From Clostridium fermenticellae (GTDB lineage: Bacteria; Bacillota; Clostridia; Clostridiales; Clostridiaceae), in NCBI RefSeq assembly GCF_003600355.1, contig NZ_CP032416.1:2748183-2812182 (forward strand): DNA of 64,000 bases, in the 5' to 3' direction. Under the pieces are notes generated by a model. It saw nothing but the letters and a program-made list of their open reading frames with translations. It did not search any database and had not been told where the DNA came from. A program made the position numbers and the translations under genes. Positions 19,165-28,902 of this stretch are shown here, in pieces; within the stretch, counting starts at the first letter, position 1; each line of letters starts with the position of its first letter.

Positions 19165-20247
19165 CTAGTTAAGATCTTCTAAGCTCTTTTCAGCTTGTAG
19201 TATTAGTTCTTGCATAAGTTCTTTAACAGTAACAATCCTATCTATTCTATATGAGGAACTTCCAGTAAATATAAGTGCATCCTCAATTTCTCCATTAACT
19301 GCATTTATTAAAGCTTTTGTAATACAATAAGGAGCTGTTTTAGGGTCACACTTCTTAAGACAATTATAACACTTAATAGGTGCCAATCTTTTCGATTCCA
19401 TCTTATCTATAAAGTCATTTCTTATTGCCCTTCCAGGCATACCTACAGGACTTTGTATTATTGATATTCCTTTTTTTGTAGAATTCACATAAGCTTTTTT
19501 AAAATTTATATTTGCATCGCACTCTTCTGTTGCTACAAACCTTGTAGCCATCTGTACTCCAGAAGCTCCAAGCTTTAAAAATCGTGCAATATCTTCGCCT
19601 GTATAAATTCCACCTGCGGCTACAACAGGAATTTTTTTATTATATTCCTTTTCAAATGGCTTCATAACATCTATAACATCTTTTACTATATCTTCAAGCA
19701 CAATTTTACCTTCAAGTAACTCTTCTTTACTAAAACCCAAATGTCCACCAGCTTCAGGTCCTTCAACAACAACTAAATCAGGTAACCTTAAATGTTTCCT
19801 TATCCATTGTTTAGTAATAATTCTTGCTGCTTTTCCCGATGAAACTATTGGCGCTATTTTTATAGAACTATTCTCGGTAAACTCAGGAAGTCTAAGCGGA
19901 AGCCCAGCTCCAGATATTATTATATCTACTTTTTCTTCTATACAAACTTCTATTAATTCCTTATAATCACTTACGGCAACCATCAAATTTACACCAAGTA
20001 TACCATTTGGACTCAATTCTCTTGCTTTCCTTATTTCTTTTCTTAAAGCCCTTTTATTAGCTTCTACAGTATTAGTTTCAAAATCCGGTTCTCTATATCC
20101 TATCTGAACTCCAGATATTACACCTATGCCTCCTTCATTTGATACGGCAGAAGATAGTTTCCATCCGGATATTCCTACTCCCATGCCTCCTTGAATAATA
20201 GGTACCTTAGCTGTAATATCTCCTATAACTAATGAAGGTAATTTCAT
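19165..20247 (-). CDS. FabK/nitronate monooxygenase-like flavoprotein
   Basis: A 360-residue FMN TIM-barrel protein related to FabK and to 2-nitropropane dioxygenase/nitronate monooxygenase. It shares the start PIIQGGMGVGISGWKLSSAVSNEGGIG with the fabK gene of the same operon and keeps VVEGPEAGGHLGF and VAAGGIYTGEDIARFLKLGA. It differs from FabK by a cysteine cluster near residues 297-313 (CYNCLKKCDPKTAPYC) and by its longer C-terminus. As first gene of the operon it is under the FabT-type control. It may be a second enoyl reductase, a nitronate-detoxifying enzyme or something else. RBS AAAGGGG. Confidence 0.85.
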   Translation of the reverse strand: MKLPSLVIGDITAKVPIIQGGMGVGISGWKLSSAVSNEGGIGVISGVQIGYREPDFETNTVEANKRALRKEIRKARELSPNGILGVNLMVAVSDYKELIEVCIEEKVDIIISGAGLPLRLPEFTENSSIKIAPIVSSGKAARIITKQWIRKHLRLPDLVVVEGPEAGGHLGFSKEELLEGKIVLEDIVKDVIDVMKPFEKEYNKKIPVVAAGGIYTGEDIARFLKLGASGVQMATRFVATEECDANINFKKAYVNSTKKGISIIQSPVGMPGRAIRNDFIDKMESKRLAPIKCYNCLKKCDPKTAPYCITKALINAVNGEIEDALIFTGSSSYRIDRIVTVKELMQELILQAEKSLEDLN

Positions 20248-20270
20248 TTAATCGTCCCCTTTATGTAATT

Positions 20271-20299
20271 TTTGACTATCAAATAGTTTGATAGTCAAA
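20271..20299 (-). promoter_or_regulatory. Twin FabT-type operators
   Basis: TTTGACTATCAAA (20271-20283) and TTTGATAGTCAAA (20287-20299) are perfect inverted copies of each other, three bases apart, and each is itself a TTTGAnnnTCAAA palindrome. This fits the known FabT box core. They lie directly downstream of the -10 box, over the expected transcription start, so bound protein would block initiation. Confidence 0.85.
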
Positions 20300-20327
20300 G
20301 TATATATTAAAAACAAATTAGTGTCAA
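20299..20327 (-). promoter_or_regulatory. Promoter of the acc/fab operon
   Basis: On the minus strand TTGACA (20322-20327), a 17-nt spacer and TATACT (20299-20304) form a near-consensus sigma-A promoter 52 nt upstream of the first gene of the operon. No other good promoter or terminator was seen down to accA. Confidence 0.85.
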
Positions 20328-20543
20328 CGAATACTTAAAGTGCAAAAATCCACATATTAATTATACCAGAAATACAGCATCTCTAATAGCCAATTTGCAA
20401 TAAATCTATATACACATTATTATTACTTAAATTGAAACAAGTATAACATTTTTATGAAGTTTAGCAATATATTTCATAAAAAGATATATAATAATTATAC
20501 TTGATAAATAACACAAATGGCAAATTATCCAATTTCATTTTGA

Positions 20544-20572
20544 TTGTTATAAATTTTTTAATTTGTTATAAT
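20544..20572 (+). promoter_or_regulatory. Promoter of dnaD-dnaI
   Basis: TTGTTA (20544-20549), 17-nt spacer, TATAAT (20567-20572), 52 nt before the dnaD start. The remaining part of the 376-nt gap (20328-20543) is AT-rich and shows no gene. Confidence 0.65.
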
Positions 20573-20623
20573 TACTTATTAGGAAGATTTCAATTATTAA
20601 TGATTTCAAAGGTGGAATAATAT

Positions 20624-21604
20624 ATGAGTACTTTCGTATTTAAAACTAAAAAATCACATTATACTCCTCTAAGCAATATATTTATAGACAAATTTATGCC
20701 AAAAGCTCGTGGGGAATTTGTAAAAGTATATATATTAGGTTTAAAATATTGTATCTCAGGTGAACTTGGTGTGAGTGCTGAAATTATTGCTACTAATCTT
20801 CATCTCTTAGAGACGGACGTAATAAATGCATGGAATTATTGGAATGATGAAAATGTAGTTAAACTTATTCCAATAGACAATATGGGAAACTATAATGTTG
20901 AATTTCTTGATTTAGATGAAACTCCAAAAGAAGATGATAATATAAATCTTTTAGAAGAATTAAATAAAAATTCTACAAAAGACATGCTTCAAGATATAGA
21001 AAAATTATTATCAAGACCACTTTCTTCTAAAGAAATGACTATGTATATAAGTTGGTTAAAAGATTTTAACTTTTCACCAGAAATCATATTATTGCTTATT
21101 CAATATTGTGTCTCAAAAGGCAAAAATGATTATAGGTACATAGAAAAAATAGCAATCTCATGGTACGATTCCAAAATAAAAAGTGTAGCTGATGCGCAAA
21201 ATTTTATAAAGAAAAATGAAGATAAATGGATTAAAATAAAAAAGGTATTAAACTACCTTGGAATAAAGGATACAAATATAATGAAACCCCAAGAGAATAT
21301 GCTAAATAAGTGGATAGAATCCTTTAATTTCTCTTTAGATATCATATTTAAAGCCTGCGAAATATGCTTTGAAAGAATAAATAAGGCTGATTTTAAATAT
21401 ATAGATGCAATACTTGTAAACTGGTATAATGAAGGAATTAAAACATTAGAAGATGTTGATAAAAAAGACAGAAGAAAAAATTTTAGCAAAAATAATCCAA
21501 AGTTCAAGCATATAAAAAATAGTTCAGGAACCTTTAATAATTTTGAACAAAGAAATTATAATTTTAACGACTTAGAGAAAAAACTACTAGGGTGGGATAA
21601 ATAA
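20624..21604 (+). CDS. DnaD-domain replication protein
   Basis: A 326-residue protein with two DnaB_2/DnaD C-terminal-type domains (~residues 120-200 and 205-285). Each ends with the YxxxIxxxW-type signature: YRYIEKIAISWYDSKIKSV and FKYIDAILVNWYNEGIKTL. The N-terminal ~100 residues look like the winged-helix oligomerisation domain of DnaB/DnaD primosome proteins. It should help load the replicative helicase, together with the DnaI-like ATPase encoded right after it (stop and start share one base). It corresponds to the Bacillus DnaD/DnaB group, but I would not assign either name firmly. Confidence 0.9.
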   Translation: MSTFVFKTKKSHYTPLSNIFIDKFMPKARGEFVKVYILGLKYCISGELGVSAEIIATNLHLLETDVINAWNYWNDENVVKLIPIDNMGNYNVEFLDLDETPKEDDNINLLEELNKNSTKDMLQDIEKLLSRPLSSKEMTMYISWLKDFNFSPEIILLLIQYCVSKGKNDYRYIEKIAISWYDSKIKSVADAQNFIKKNEDKWIKIKKVLNYLGIKDTNIMKPQENMLNKWIESFNFSLDIIFKACEICFERINKADFKYIDAILVNWYNEGIKTLEDVDKKDRRKNFSKNNPKFKHIKNSSGTFNNFEQRNYNFNDLEKKLLGWDK

Positions 21605-22590
21605 TGATTAAAAAATATCAATTAGAGGTATCTAAAATATATGAGGATATACGTAACTTTGAAAAAAAATCTCTTCATGAAAGAAGAGACCTTATAAAAC
21701 AAAAGATTCCTCAAATATTTGATATTGAAAAGCAGATAAGCAAACTGTGTTTAAATCTCTCTATGAGTGCTTTAAACAATACAGTGGATAATAAAGATTA
21801 CTTAAAGTTACTGAGAGAAAAAACAACAAATTTAAGAATAAAAAAATCTGAGCTTTTAGTGAGTAATGGTTATCCAATAGATTTTTTAGATATGCATTAC
21901 AAATGTTCAAAATGTAATGATACTGGCTTTATAGGTATAAAAAAATGTGACTGCTATAAACAAAAACTCGTAAAATTATACTATGAAAACTCAGACCTGA
22001 AAAATTTGCTCACTAAAAATAATTTTGATAAATTTAGCTTTGAACTGTTTTCTGCCCAAAGAAATGATAATGAATATAAAAGTCCCAGAAAAAACATGCA
22101 GGAAATAGTATCAAATTGCTGGTCATATATAGAAAATTTTCGAGATTCAAATGAAAATATAATGTTTTTTGGAAATTCAGGTACTGGAAAAACGTTCTTA
22201 TCAATCTGTATAGCAAAAGAACTATTAGATAAAGGATATTTGGTAGTTTATAGAACCTCAGAAATTTTGCTTCAGGATCTAAAATCTATACGATTCAACA
22301 ATGATAAAGAACTTGAAGATTTAATATTAAATTGCGATTTACTTATTGTTGATGATCTAGGTTCAGAGCAAATAACCGATTTTTCAAAAACAGAACTATT
22401 TAATTTTTTAAATACAAAATTGTTAAAACAGAAAAAAATGCTTATATCAACCAATTGTAGTTTGGAAACTCTATTAAAAAATTATTCAGAAAGAATATCT
22501 TCAAGACTTTTAGGAGAATTTACACTACATAAATTTTATGGAGAAGATATACGGATAAAAAAGAATATCCATAATAAAAGAAATCAATAA
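21604..22590 (+). CDS. DnaI/DnaC-type helicase loader ATPase
   Basis: A 328-residue AAA+ protein that should load the DnaB hexamer onto DNA. The N-terminal third is helical and carries a zinc-binding cluster (Cys101, Cys104, Cys115, Cys117; CSKCNDTGFIGIKKCDC). Walker A is GNSGTGKT (190-197) and Walker B LLIVDDLG (247-253); a TNCSLE sensor-like segment and the ISSRLLGEF arginine box follow. The same layout is found in Bacillus DnaI. Its partner helicase, dnaB, is in this window at 49.6-50.9 kb. The start codon overlaps the dnaD stop, so expression is coupled. Confidence 0.92.
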   Translation: MIKKYQLEVSKIYEDIRNFEKKSLHERRDLIKQKIPQIFDIEKQISKLCLNLSMSALNNTVDNKDYLKLLREKTTNLRIKKSELLVSNGYPIDFLDMHYKCSKCNDTGFIGIKKCDCYKQKLVKLYYENSDLKNLLTKNNFDKFSFELFSAQRNDNEYKSPRKNMQEIVSNCWSYIENFRDSNENIMFFGNSGTGKTFLSICIAKELLDKGYLVVYRTSEILLQDLKSIRFNNDKELEDLILNCDLLIVDDLGSEQITDFSKTELFNFLNTKLLKQKKMLISTNCSLETLLKNYSERISSRLLGEFTLHKFYGEDIRIKKNIHNKRNQ

Positions 22591-22622
22591 AAAAGACATT
22601 GTACAAAATACAACGTCTTTTT
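22588..22622. terminator. Bidirectional terminator between dnaI and the tRNA genes
   Basis: AAAAGACATTGTA (22591-22603) pairs with the arm at 22609-22621 across a short loop, with one mismatch that becomes a G-U pair in minus-strand RNA. T runs lie on both sides, so it can end both dnaI and the tRNA operon. Confidence 0.75.
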
Positions 22623-22623
22623 T

Positions 22624-22699
<76 letters not shown>

Positions 22700-22708
22700 A
22701 AAAAAATA

Positions 22709-22785
22709 TGGCGACCTAGAAGGGGATCGAACCCTCGACCTCCGGCGTGACAGGCCGGCACTCTAACCAGCTGAGCCACTAGGCC
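22709..22785 (-). tRNA. tRNA-Asp(GTC), copy 1
   Basis: 77 nt with encoded CCA. Acceptor GGCCTAG/CTAGGTC, anticodon stem CCGGC/GCCGG, loop CTGTCAC with anticodon GTC, T loop TTCGATC. Confidence 0.97.
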
Positions 22786-22802
22786 ACACTTTTTTTGATG
22801 CA

Positions 22803-22878
22803 TGGTGGGCACAACAGGGCTCGAACCTGTGACCCTCTGCTTGTAAGGCAGATGCTCTCCCAGCTGAGCTATGCGCCC
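22803..22878 (-). tRNA. tRNA-Val(TAC), copy 1
   Basis: 76 nt with encoded CCA. Acceptor GGGCGCA/TGTGCCC, anticodon stem TCTGC/GCAGA, loop CTTACAA with anticodon TAC. Confidence 0.97.
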
Positions 22879-22887
22879 ACACATTAA

Positions 22888-22962
22888 TGGTGACCCCTAC
22901 GGGATTTGAACCCATGATACCACCGTGAAAGGGTGGTGTCTTAACCGCTTGACCAAGGGGCC
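22888..22962 (-). tRNA. tRNA-Glu(TTC), copy 1
   Basis: 75 nt with encoded CCA. Acceptor GGCCCCT/AGGGGTC, anticodon stem CCACC/GGTGG, loop CTTTCAC with anticodon TTC. Confidence 0.97.
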
Positions 22963-22979
22963 TTGTTTAAAATATTAAA

Positions 22980-23055
<76 letters not shown>

Positions 23056-23062
23056 AAAAATA

Positions 23063-23139
23063 TGGCGACCTAGAAGGGGATCGAACCCTCGACCTCCGGC
23101 GTGACAGGCCGGCACTCTAACCAGCTGAGCCACTAGGCC
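23063..23139 (-). tRNA. tRNA-Asp(GTC), copy 2
   Basis: Identical to the Asp gene at 22709-22785, encoded CCA included. Confidence 0.97.
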
Positions 23140-23156
23140 ACACTTTTTTTGATGCA

Positions 23157-23232
23157 TGGTGGGCACAACAGGGCTCGAACCTGTGACCCTCTGCTTGTAA
23201 GGCAGATGCTCTCCCAGCTGAGCTATGCGCCC
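23157..23232 (-). tRNA. tRNA-Val(TAC), copy 2
   Basis: Identical to the Val gene at 22803-22878, encoded CCA included. Confidence 0.97.
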
Positions 23233-23241
23233 ATGCATTAA

Positions 23242-23316
23242 TGGTGACCCCTACGGGATTTGAACCCATGATACCACCGTGAAAGGGTGGTGTCTTAACC
23301 GCTTGACCAAGGGGCC
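23242..23316 (-). tRNA. tRNA-Glu(TTC), copy 2
   Basis: Identical to the Glu gene at 22888-22962. It is the promoter-proximal gene of the operon. Confidence 0.97.
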
Positions 23317-23361
23317 TTATCTCTCTAATCAGGTGTTTCTCTCAGCGACCTGACATACACT

Positions 23362-23390
23362 ATAATACAAAATATTATCTAAAGTGTCAA
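23362..23390 (-). promoter_or_regulatory. Promoter of the tRNA operon
   Basis: Minus strand: TTGACA (23385-23390), 17-nt spacer, TATTAT (23362-23367), about 45 nt before the first tRNA-Glu. Close to consensus, as expected for stable RNA. Confidence 0.85.
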
Positions 23391-23501
23391 CACTTTTTTT
23401 AAATTTTTTTCAATACAAATTTAATTCACCCCAGTTATTACCTTATAATTCAATGACTATAGCTGATTTCCTCTACTTATAAATATAGTATTACACAAAT
23501 G

Positions 23502-23510
23502 TGATATAAT
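23502..23510 (+). promoter_or_regulatory. Extended -10 promoter element of the HI0933-type gene
   Basis: TGATATAAT (23502-23510) is an extended -10 box 67 nt before the start codon at 23577. No good -35 box is visible, which extended -10 promoters tolerate. Confidence 0.4.
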
Positions 23511-23576
23511 ATAAAATGTCACTATTTAAATTTAGACAAAATTTTTATAGTAATTCTAAGTAGAGGTCGTGTTAAC

Positions 23577-24806
23577 ATGTTTCATGACATATTAATACTA
23601 GGTGGTGGAGCTTCTGGTATAATGTCAGCAATCATCTCAAAGGATATGGGAAAAGATGTGGCTATAATTGAGGGATCACAGAGAATAGGTAATAAAATAC
23701 TAATGACTGGCAATGGCAGATGCAATATAACAAACAGTGATATATCTCTTGACAGATATCACTGTGAAAGCAAAAATTTTCCTAAATACTCCCTTGAAAA
23801 TTTTTCTTTGTCTGATACTGAGGATTTCTTTATGAACTTAGGACTTCCTATATCGCTAGCAGACAATAAGAAAATGTACCCATTATCACTCCAGGCTTCT
23901 TCTGTTCTTGATATACTGAGAATGGCTTTAGAAGACCGAAGTATACCTGTATACTTAAATAATAAGGTAAAAAATATAGCCACAACTTTAAATGGATTTA
24001 AAATTGAGACGAATAGTAATAAATTATTTTCATGCAATAAAATAATTTTATGCTGTGGTGGAAAATCAGCTTCAAACACTGGTTCTGATGGATCCGGATT
24101 TACCTTGGCACAGAAGTTAGGTCATAGTATAATTCATCCTCTGCCGGCCCTAGTGCAGCTAAAATTGGCATATAAAAATTTAAAAGCCCTATCTGGTGTA
24201 AAATTCAATGGTAATGCGCAGATATTTGTCAATGGAGAACCTCTTAAAAAAGATTTTGGAGAGATACTTTTCACTGACTATGGAATTTCCGGACCACCTA
24301 TATTACAATTAAGCCGAACAGCTTCCTGTGCACTTTATAAAAATAAATCCGTAAAATTATGTATAGATATGATGCCTAACACACACAGTTCAGTATTAAA
24401 AGAATCCTTAGAAAATCACTGGGGTATTTTCAGTTACAGAAGCGTCTTTGATTCTTTTATAGGAATAATAAACAAAAAGATAATACCAATTTTATTAAAA
24501 GAAGCATCCATAAAAGATATACATAAACCCTGTTTTGAACTTGGCTGGATGGAAAAACAAAAAATAATCGAACTACTTAAAAACTGGCAATTTACGGTTT
24601 CTGGAACAAATGCATTTAAAAATTCGCAAGTCACTGCAGGCGGCGTAAACACAAGTGAAATAAATCCAGTAACACTTGAATCTAAAATAATTAAAAATTT
24701 ATTTTTTGCGGGGGAAGTGATGGACGTAGATGGCGACTGCGGCGGGTTTAACCTTCAATGGGCATGGAGTTCAGGCTTTACTGCTGGAAAAAGTGCTGCA
24801 AAATAA
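23577..24806 (+). CDS. HI0933-family FAD-dependent oxidoreductase
   Basis: A 409-residue flavoprotein of the HI0933/YhiN family (also called BaiN-like or aminoacetone oxidase-like). The FAD-binding dinucleotide motif is ILGGGASGIMSA at the N-terminus; NKILMTGNGRCNITN follows, and the family ending is AGEVMDVDGDCGGFNLQWAWSSG. In gut clostridia one member reduces a bile-acid intermediate, but the family is broad and the substrate here is unknown. The gene is alone on the plus strand and converges on the thioesterase gene, with a terminator overlapping its stop. Confidence 0.9.
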   Translation: MFHDILILGGGASGIMSAIISKDMGKDVAIIEGSQRIGNKILMTGNGRCNITNSDISLDRYHCESKNFPKYSLENFSLSDTEDFFMNLGLPISLADNKKMYPLSLQASSVLDILRMALEDRSIPVYLNNKVKNIATTLNGFKIETNSNKLFSCNKIILCCGGKSASNTGSDGSGFTLAQKLGHSIIHPLPALVQLKLAYKNLKALSGVKFNGNAQIFVNGEPLKKDFGEILFTDYGISGPPILQLSRTASCALYKNKSVKLCIDMMPNTHSSVLKESLENHWGIFSYRSVFDSFIGIINKKIIPILLKEASIKDIHKPCFELGWMEKQKIIELLKNWQFTVSGTNAFKNSQVTAGGVNTSEINPVTLESKIIKNLFFAGEVMDVDGDCGGFNLQWAWSSGFTAGKSAAK

Positions 24807-24827
24807 TAAAGCAGCATTTTAATTTTT
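24794..24827 (+). terminator. Terminator of the HI0933-type gene
   Basis: TGCTGC (24794-24799) and GCAGCA (24811-24816) pair across the stop codon region and are followed by TTTTAATTTTT. Confidence 0.65.
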
Positions 24828-25604
24828 AATCCATACAGTTTTTAGTTTTGCAACTCCCTTTTTATCAGAGTTTCTAACTTCATGTATGCATGTAATATCA
24901 TTATTATTTTCTTCTATTTGAGTTACAACCTTTATATGTTCTCCATAAGTTATTTCCTTTTCGTAGATTATGCTTATACTTTTCAATTCATAATTATCCA
25001 CAATGTCAACTGGAATCGTTTCTATTGCCCAGTCAACATATTTTACATTATTCACATGACGATTAGTATCTATGTCTGTATATCTTATATTAAAATTCTC
25101 CTCATAATCTATTCGTTCAGGCGATTTTATTTTTTCCATATTTAAGGCCTTATTGTTACTTCTATCTATGCCATATGCATCATACATTTTATCTAAAATT
25201 CTTATACTTTTCCTATTTTTAATGTCTATAAAAAACCATAGAGAGTTAGCCTCTGCAATGACATCCCCCTTTTCATCTATCATTTCAAAAGTCCTATACG
25301 CATAAAATTTCCTAAGGGAATATGGCATTGTTCTAACTCTCACCTTTTCATTAAACATAGGATATCTTTTTAAATATATATCCCATTTATAGATTACCCA
25401 CGCCACATTATTTTCCTTTAGATATTCAAGCCCTATTCCCAAATTTTCAGACTGCTGTACTGCAACATCACTAAAAAAGTTCATAAGGCCCGTTATTAAA
25501 AGTTTCTTTTTATAATCCACTTCATAGTAATGTACATTGTATTCTTTCTCAGTAATTACTTGCATCTTTTTAGTATCATTACTAACGACTTTTTTATTTT
25601 CCAT
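24819..25604 (-). CDS. Acyl-ACP thioesterase, FatA/FatB type
   Basis: A 261-residue double hot-dog protein of the acyl-ACP thioesterase family, which releases free fatty acids from acyl-ACP. The N-terminal half shows YYEVDYKKKLLITGLMNFFSDVA and WVIYKWDIYLKRYP; the second hot-dog carries the signature RYTDIDTNRHVNNVKYVDW, which holds the catalytic Asp, Asn and His. Some clostridia use such enzymes to make free acids or to feed membrane lipid turnover. It is a single gene, not in the fab operon, and starts at ATG behind GGAGG. Chain-length preference is unknown. Confidence 0.9.
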   Translation of the reverse strand: MENKKVVSNDTKKMQVITEKEYNVHYYEVDYKKKLLITGLMNFFSDVAVQQSENLGIGLEYLKENNVAWVIYKWDIYLKRYPMFNEKVRVRTMPYSLRKFYAYRTFEMIDEKGDVIAEANSLWFFIDIKNRKSIRILDKMYDAYGIDRSNNKALNMEKIKSPERIDYEENFNIRYTDIDTNRHVNNVKYVDWAIETIPVDIVDNYELKSISIIYEKEITYGEHIKVVTQIEENNNDITCIHEVRNSDKKGVAKLKTVWIKN

Positions 25605-25697
25605 ATAAGATCAACCTCCATTTCTATAGTAATAATAAATATACTATACTACAATTTAATAAAACATATCAATTGATTTTAAAACATATATTAAAAT

Positions 25698-25729
25698 AAC
25701 CGTCTGATTTTAATGTATATCAGACGGTT
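25698..25729 (-). terminator. Terminator downstream of purA
   Basis: AACCGTCTGAT (25698-25708) and ATCAGACGGTT (25719-25729) are perfect 11-bp arms. On the minus strand the hairpin is followed by ATTTTAAT. Confidence 0.8.
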
Positions 25730-25751
25730 CAATATTTATATTATATCTCTG

Positions 25752-27050
<1,299 letters not shown>

Positions 27051-27075
27051 TCATTTCACATAGGTATAAAATTAT

Positions 27076-28479
27076 CTATCTATTCATAATGTCTCTGGCA
27101 ACAACCACACCCGTTACAGATGCCTGCATAAGTCCTCTTGTTATACCAGCTCCATCCCCTATGGTATATAAATTTTCTATTGATGTTCTGAAATTTTTAT
27201 TTGTTTCAAATTTGCTTGAATAAAACTTGACCTCAACTCCATATAACAGTGTATTTTTACTGTAAAGCCCTGGTGCTACTTTATCAAATGCTTTTAATGC
27301 CTCTACTATTGAAGTCAAATGTCTCTGCGGTAATACAAAACTCAAATCACCTGGTACAGCTGATTTAAGGGTTGGTATTGTTGTGGACTTTTTAAGTCTT
27401 GAATAGTCAGTTCTTCTTCCATTTAAAAGGTCACCAAGTCTTTGAACCATTATTCCGCCACCCGTAAGCATATTTCCAAGTTCTGCAATATACTTTCCAT
27501 AAGTAATCGGCTTATTAAAGGGTTCTGTAAATGTAGTTGATACAAGCATAGCAAAATTAGTATTTTCTGTCCGCAATTCTTTTTCCGAATAGCTATGACC
27601 GTTTACCACTGCTATCGAGCCATCATAATGCTCTTCTGACACTACTCCTCCTGGATTCATGCAGAAAGTTCTAACTTTATTATCAAATGTATCTGAATAA
27701 TATATTAACTTAGCTTCATATAGATATTTAGTAAGGTGATCCATTATGGAGTTTGGCACCTCGACCCTGACACCTATATCCACCGCATTATTTGTAGTTT
27801 TAACATTCAACTTTTTTGCTTCATTTGCAAGCCATTCAGCTCCGCCTCTTCCAGGTGCAGCAACCAAATACCTACAATTCACGGTAACCTTGCCATCTGA
27901 ATTTATGAGTACAACTCCACTAACTTTTCCATTTGATATAATTATATCTTCTACCTCTGTCAGTTCAATAAAATCAGTATTAGTTTCATTAATTAGATGA
28001 TAATACATCTTTCTCAAAACATTGTAAGCAAGCTCTGTCCCCAGATGCCTTACCGGACATTCTATTAATCTTATATTATGTTTGCTTGCTTCATATTTTA
28101 TATTATCTATATTTTCATTATTCAAACCATATACAGTCTTATTTGCTCCAAATTTCAAGTATATATCATCACAGTACTTAATTAGGCTTTTTGCTTTATC
28201 TTCTGACATATATTCAAGTATTCTTCCGCCTACTTCAGGGCTTAAGGACAATTTTCCATCCGAAAATGCTCCTGCACCAGACCAACCAAATGTTATACCA
28301 CAAGGTTTACAGTTAACACACCTTCCAGTAGCTCTAGCTGGACATTTTCTGTCCTCTATATTTCTGCCCTTATCTATTATAAGAATACTGAAATCAGGGT
28401 TAAGTTTTGCAGTCTCCAAAGCTGTAAATATCCCTGCTGGTCCTGCCCCAACTATAATAATATCATAACTTTTTTTCAA
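27076..28479 (-). CDS. FAD-dependent oxidoreductase, COG2509 type
   Basis: A 467-residue flavoprotein of the COG2509 family (uncharacterised FAD-dependent dehydrogenases). The dinucleotide motif is IIVGAGPAGIFTALE; a conserved cysteine-rich stretch CPARATGRCVNCKPC follows at ~46-60 and could hold a metal or redox centre. It then reads GWSGAGAFSDGKL, and the C-terminal FAD contact is LYTIGDGAGITRGLMQASVTG. It begins at TTG (28479), eight bases after AGGAGGG. Its physiological reaction is unknown; many clostridia carry it next to purA. Confidence 0.88.
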   Translation of the reverse strand: MKKSYDIIIVGAGPAGIFTALETAKLNPDFSILIIDKGRNIEDRKCPARATGRCVNCKPCGITFGWSGAGAFSDGKLSLSPEVGGRILEYMSEDKAKSLIKYCDDIYLKFGANKTVYGLNNENIDNIKYEASKHNIRLIECPVRHLGTELAYNVLRKMYYHLINETNTDFIELTEVEDIIISNGKVSGVVLINSDGKVTVNCRYLVAAPGRGGAEWLANEAKKLNVKTTNNAVDIGVRVEVPNSIMDHLTKYLYEAKLIYYSDTFDNKVRTFCMNPGGVVSEEHYDGSIAVVNGHSYSEKELRTENTNFAMLVSTTFTEPFNKPITYGKYIAELGNMLTGGGIMVQRLGDLLNGRRTDYSRLKKSTTIPTLKSAVPGDLSFVLPQRHLTSIVEALKAFDKVAPGLYSKNTLLYGVEVKFYSSKFETNKNFRTSIENLYTIGDGAGITRGLMQASVTGVVVARDIMNR

Positions 28480-28662
28480 GGTTTATCCCTCCTACCTTAT
28501 GGTATCAAAACCAAATAAATAAATCAATATAAAATACGAATATTTTTAAATTTTTGTCATGTAAAATTCGTTATATTAAGTGTCAAAATATTAATAAATT
28601 TATACTTATTATATAATAAAAATAAAATGGGCATATAGTATAACTATACAACCATTTTCATT

Positions 28663-28874
28663 TTAATCATTCCAGATATCATTTGTTAACTTTTTAATCT
28701 TAACATTTCTTTCATCTGTTTTTTTAATATTTATTTCTATTTTTTCATTTATAGATAATACATCACCTTCCTTAGCACCATCAGGAATTTTTTTTTACAT
28801 ATATTCATAGTACTGCCATCTTTGAGATTTAAGACAGCATATTTTCCTTCAAATCTATCTATTATTGCATACAA
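28663..28874 (-). pseudogene. DUF3006 protein gene with a single-base frameshift
   Basis: From a TTG at 28874, six bases after GGAGGG, the minus strand reads LYAIIDRFEGKYAVLNLKDG and on to CKKK. In the next frame it continues IPDGAKEGDVLSINEKIEIN and on to a stop at 28663. Together these make a DUF3006 protein of ~70 residues. The shift falls in a run of nine A (minus strand, near 28788-28796); ten would restore one frame. It could be a real frameshift, a sequencing error in the homopolymer, or a slippage site. DUF3006 proteins have no known function; some sit next to secreted hydrolases. Confidence 0.8.
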
Positions 28875-28902
28875 AATTATCCCTCCCTTAAAATCTGATA
28901 GT

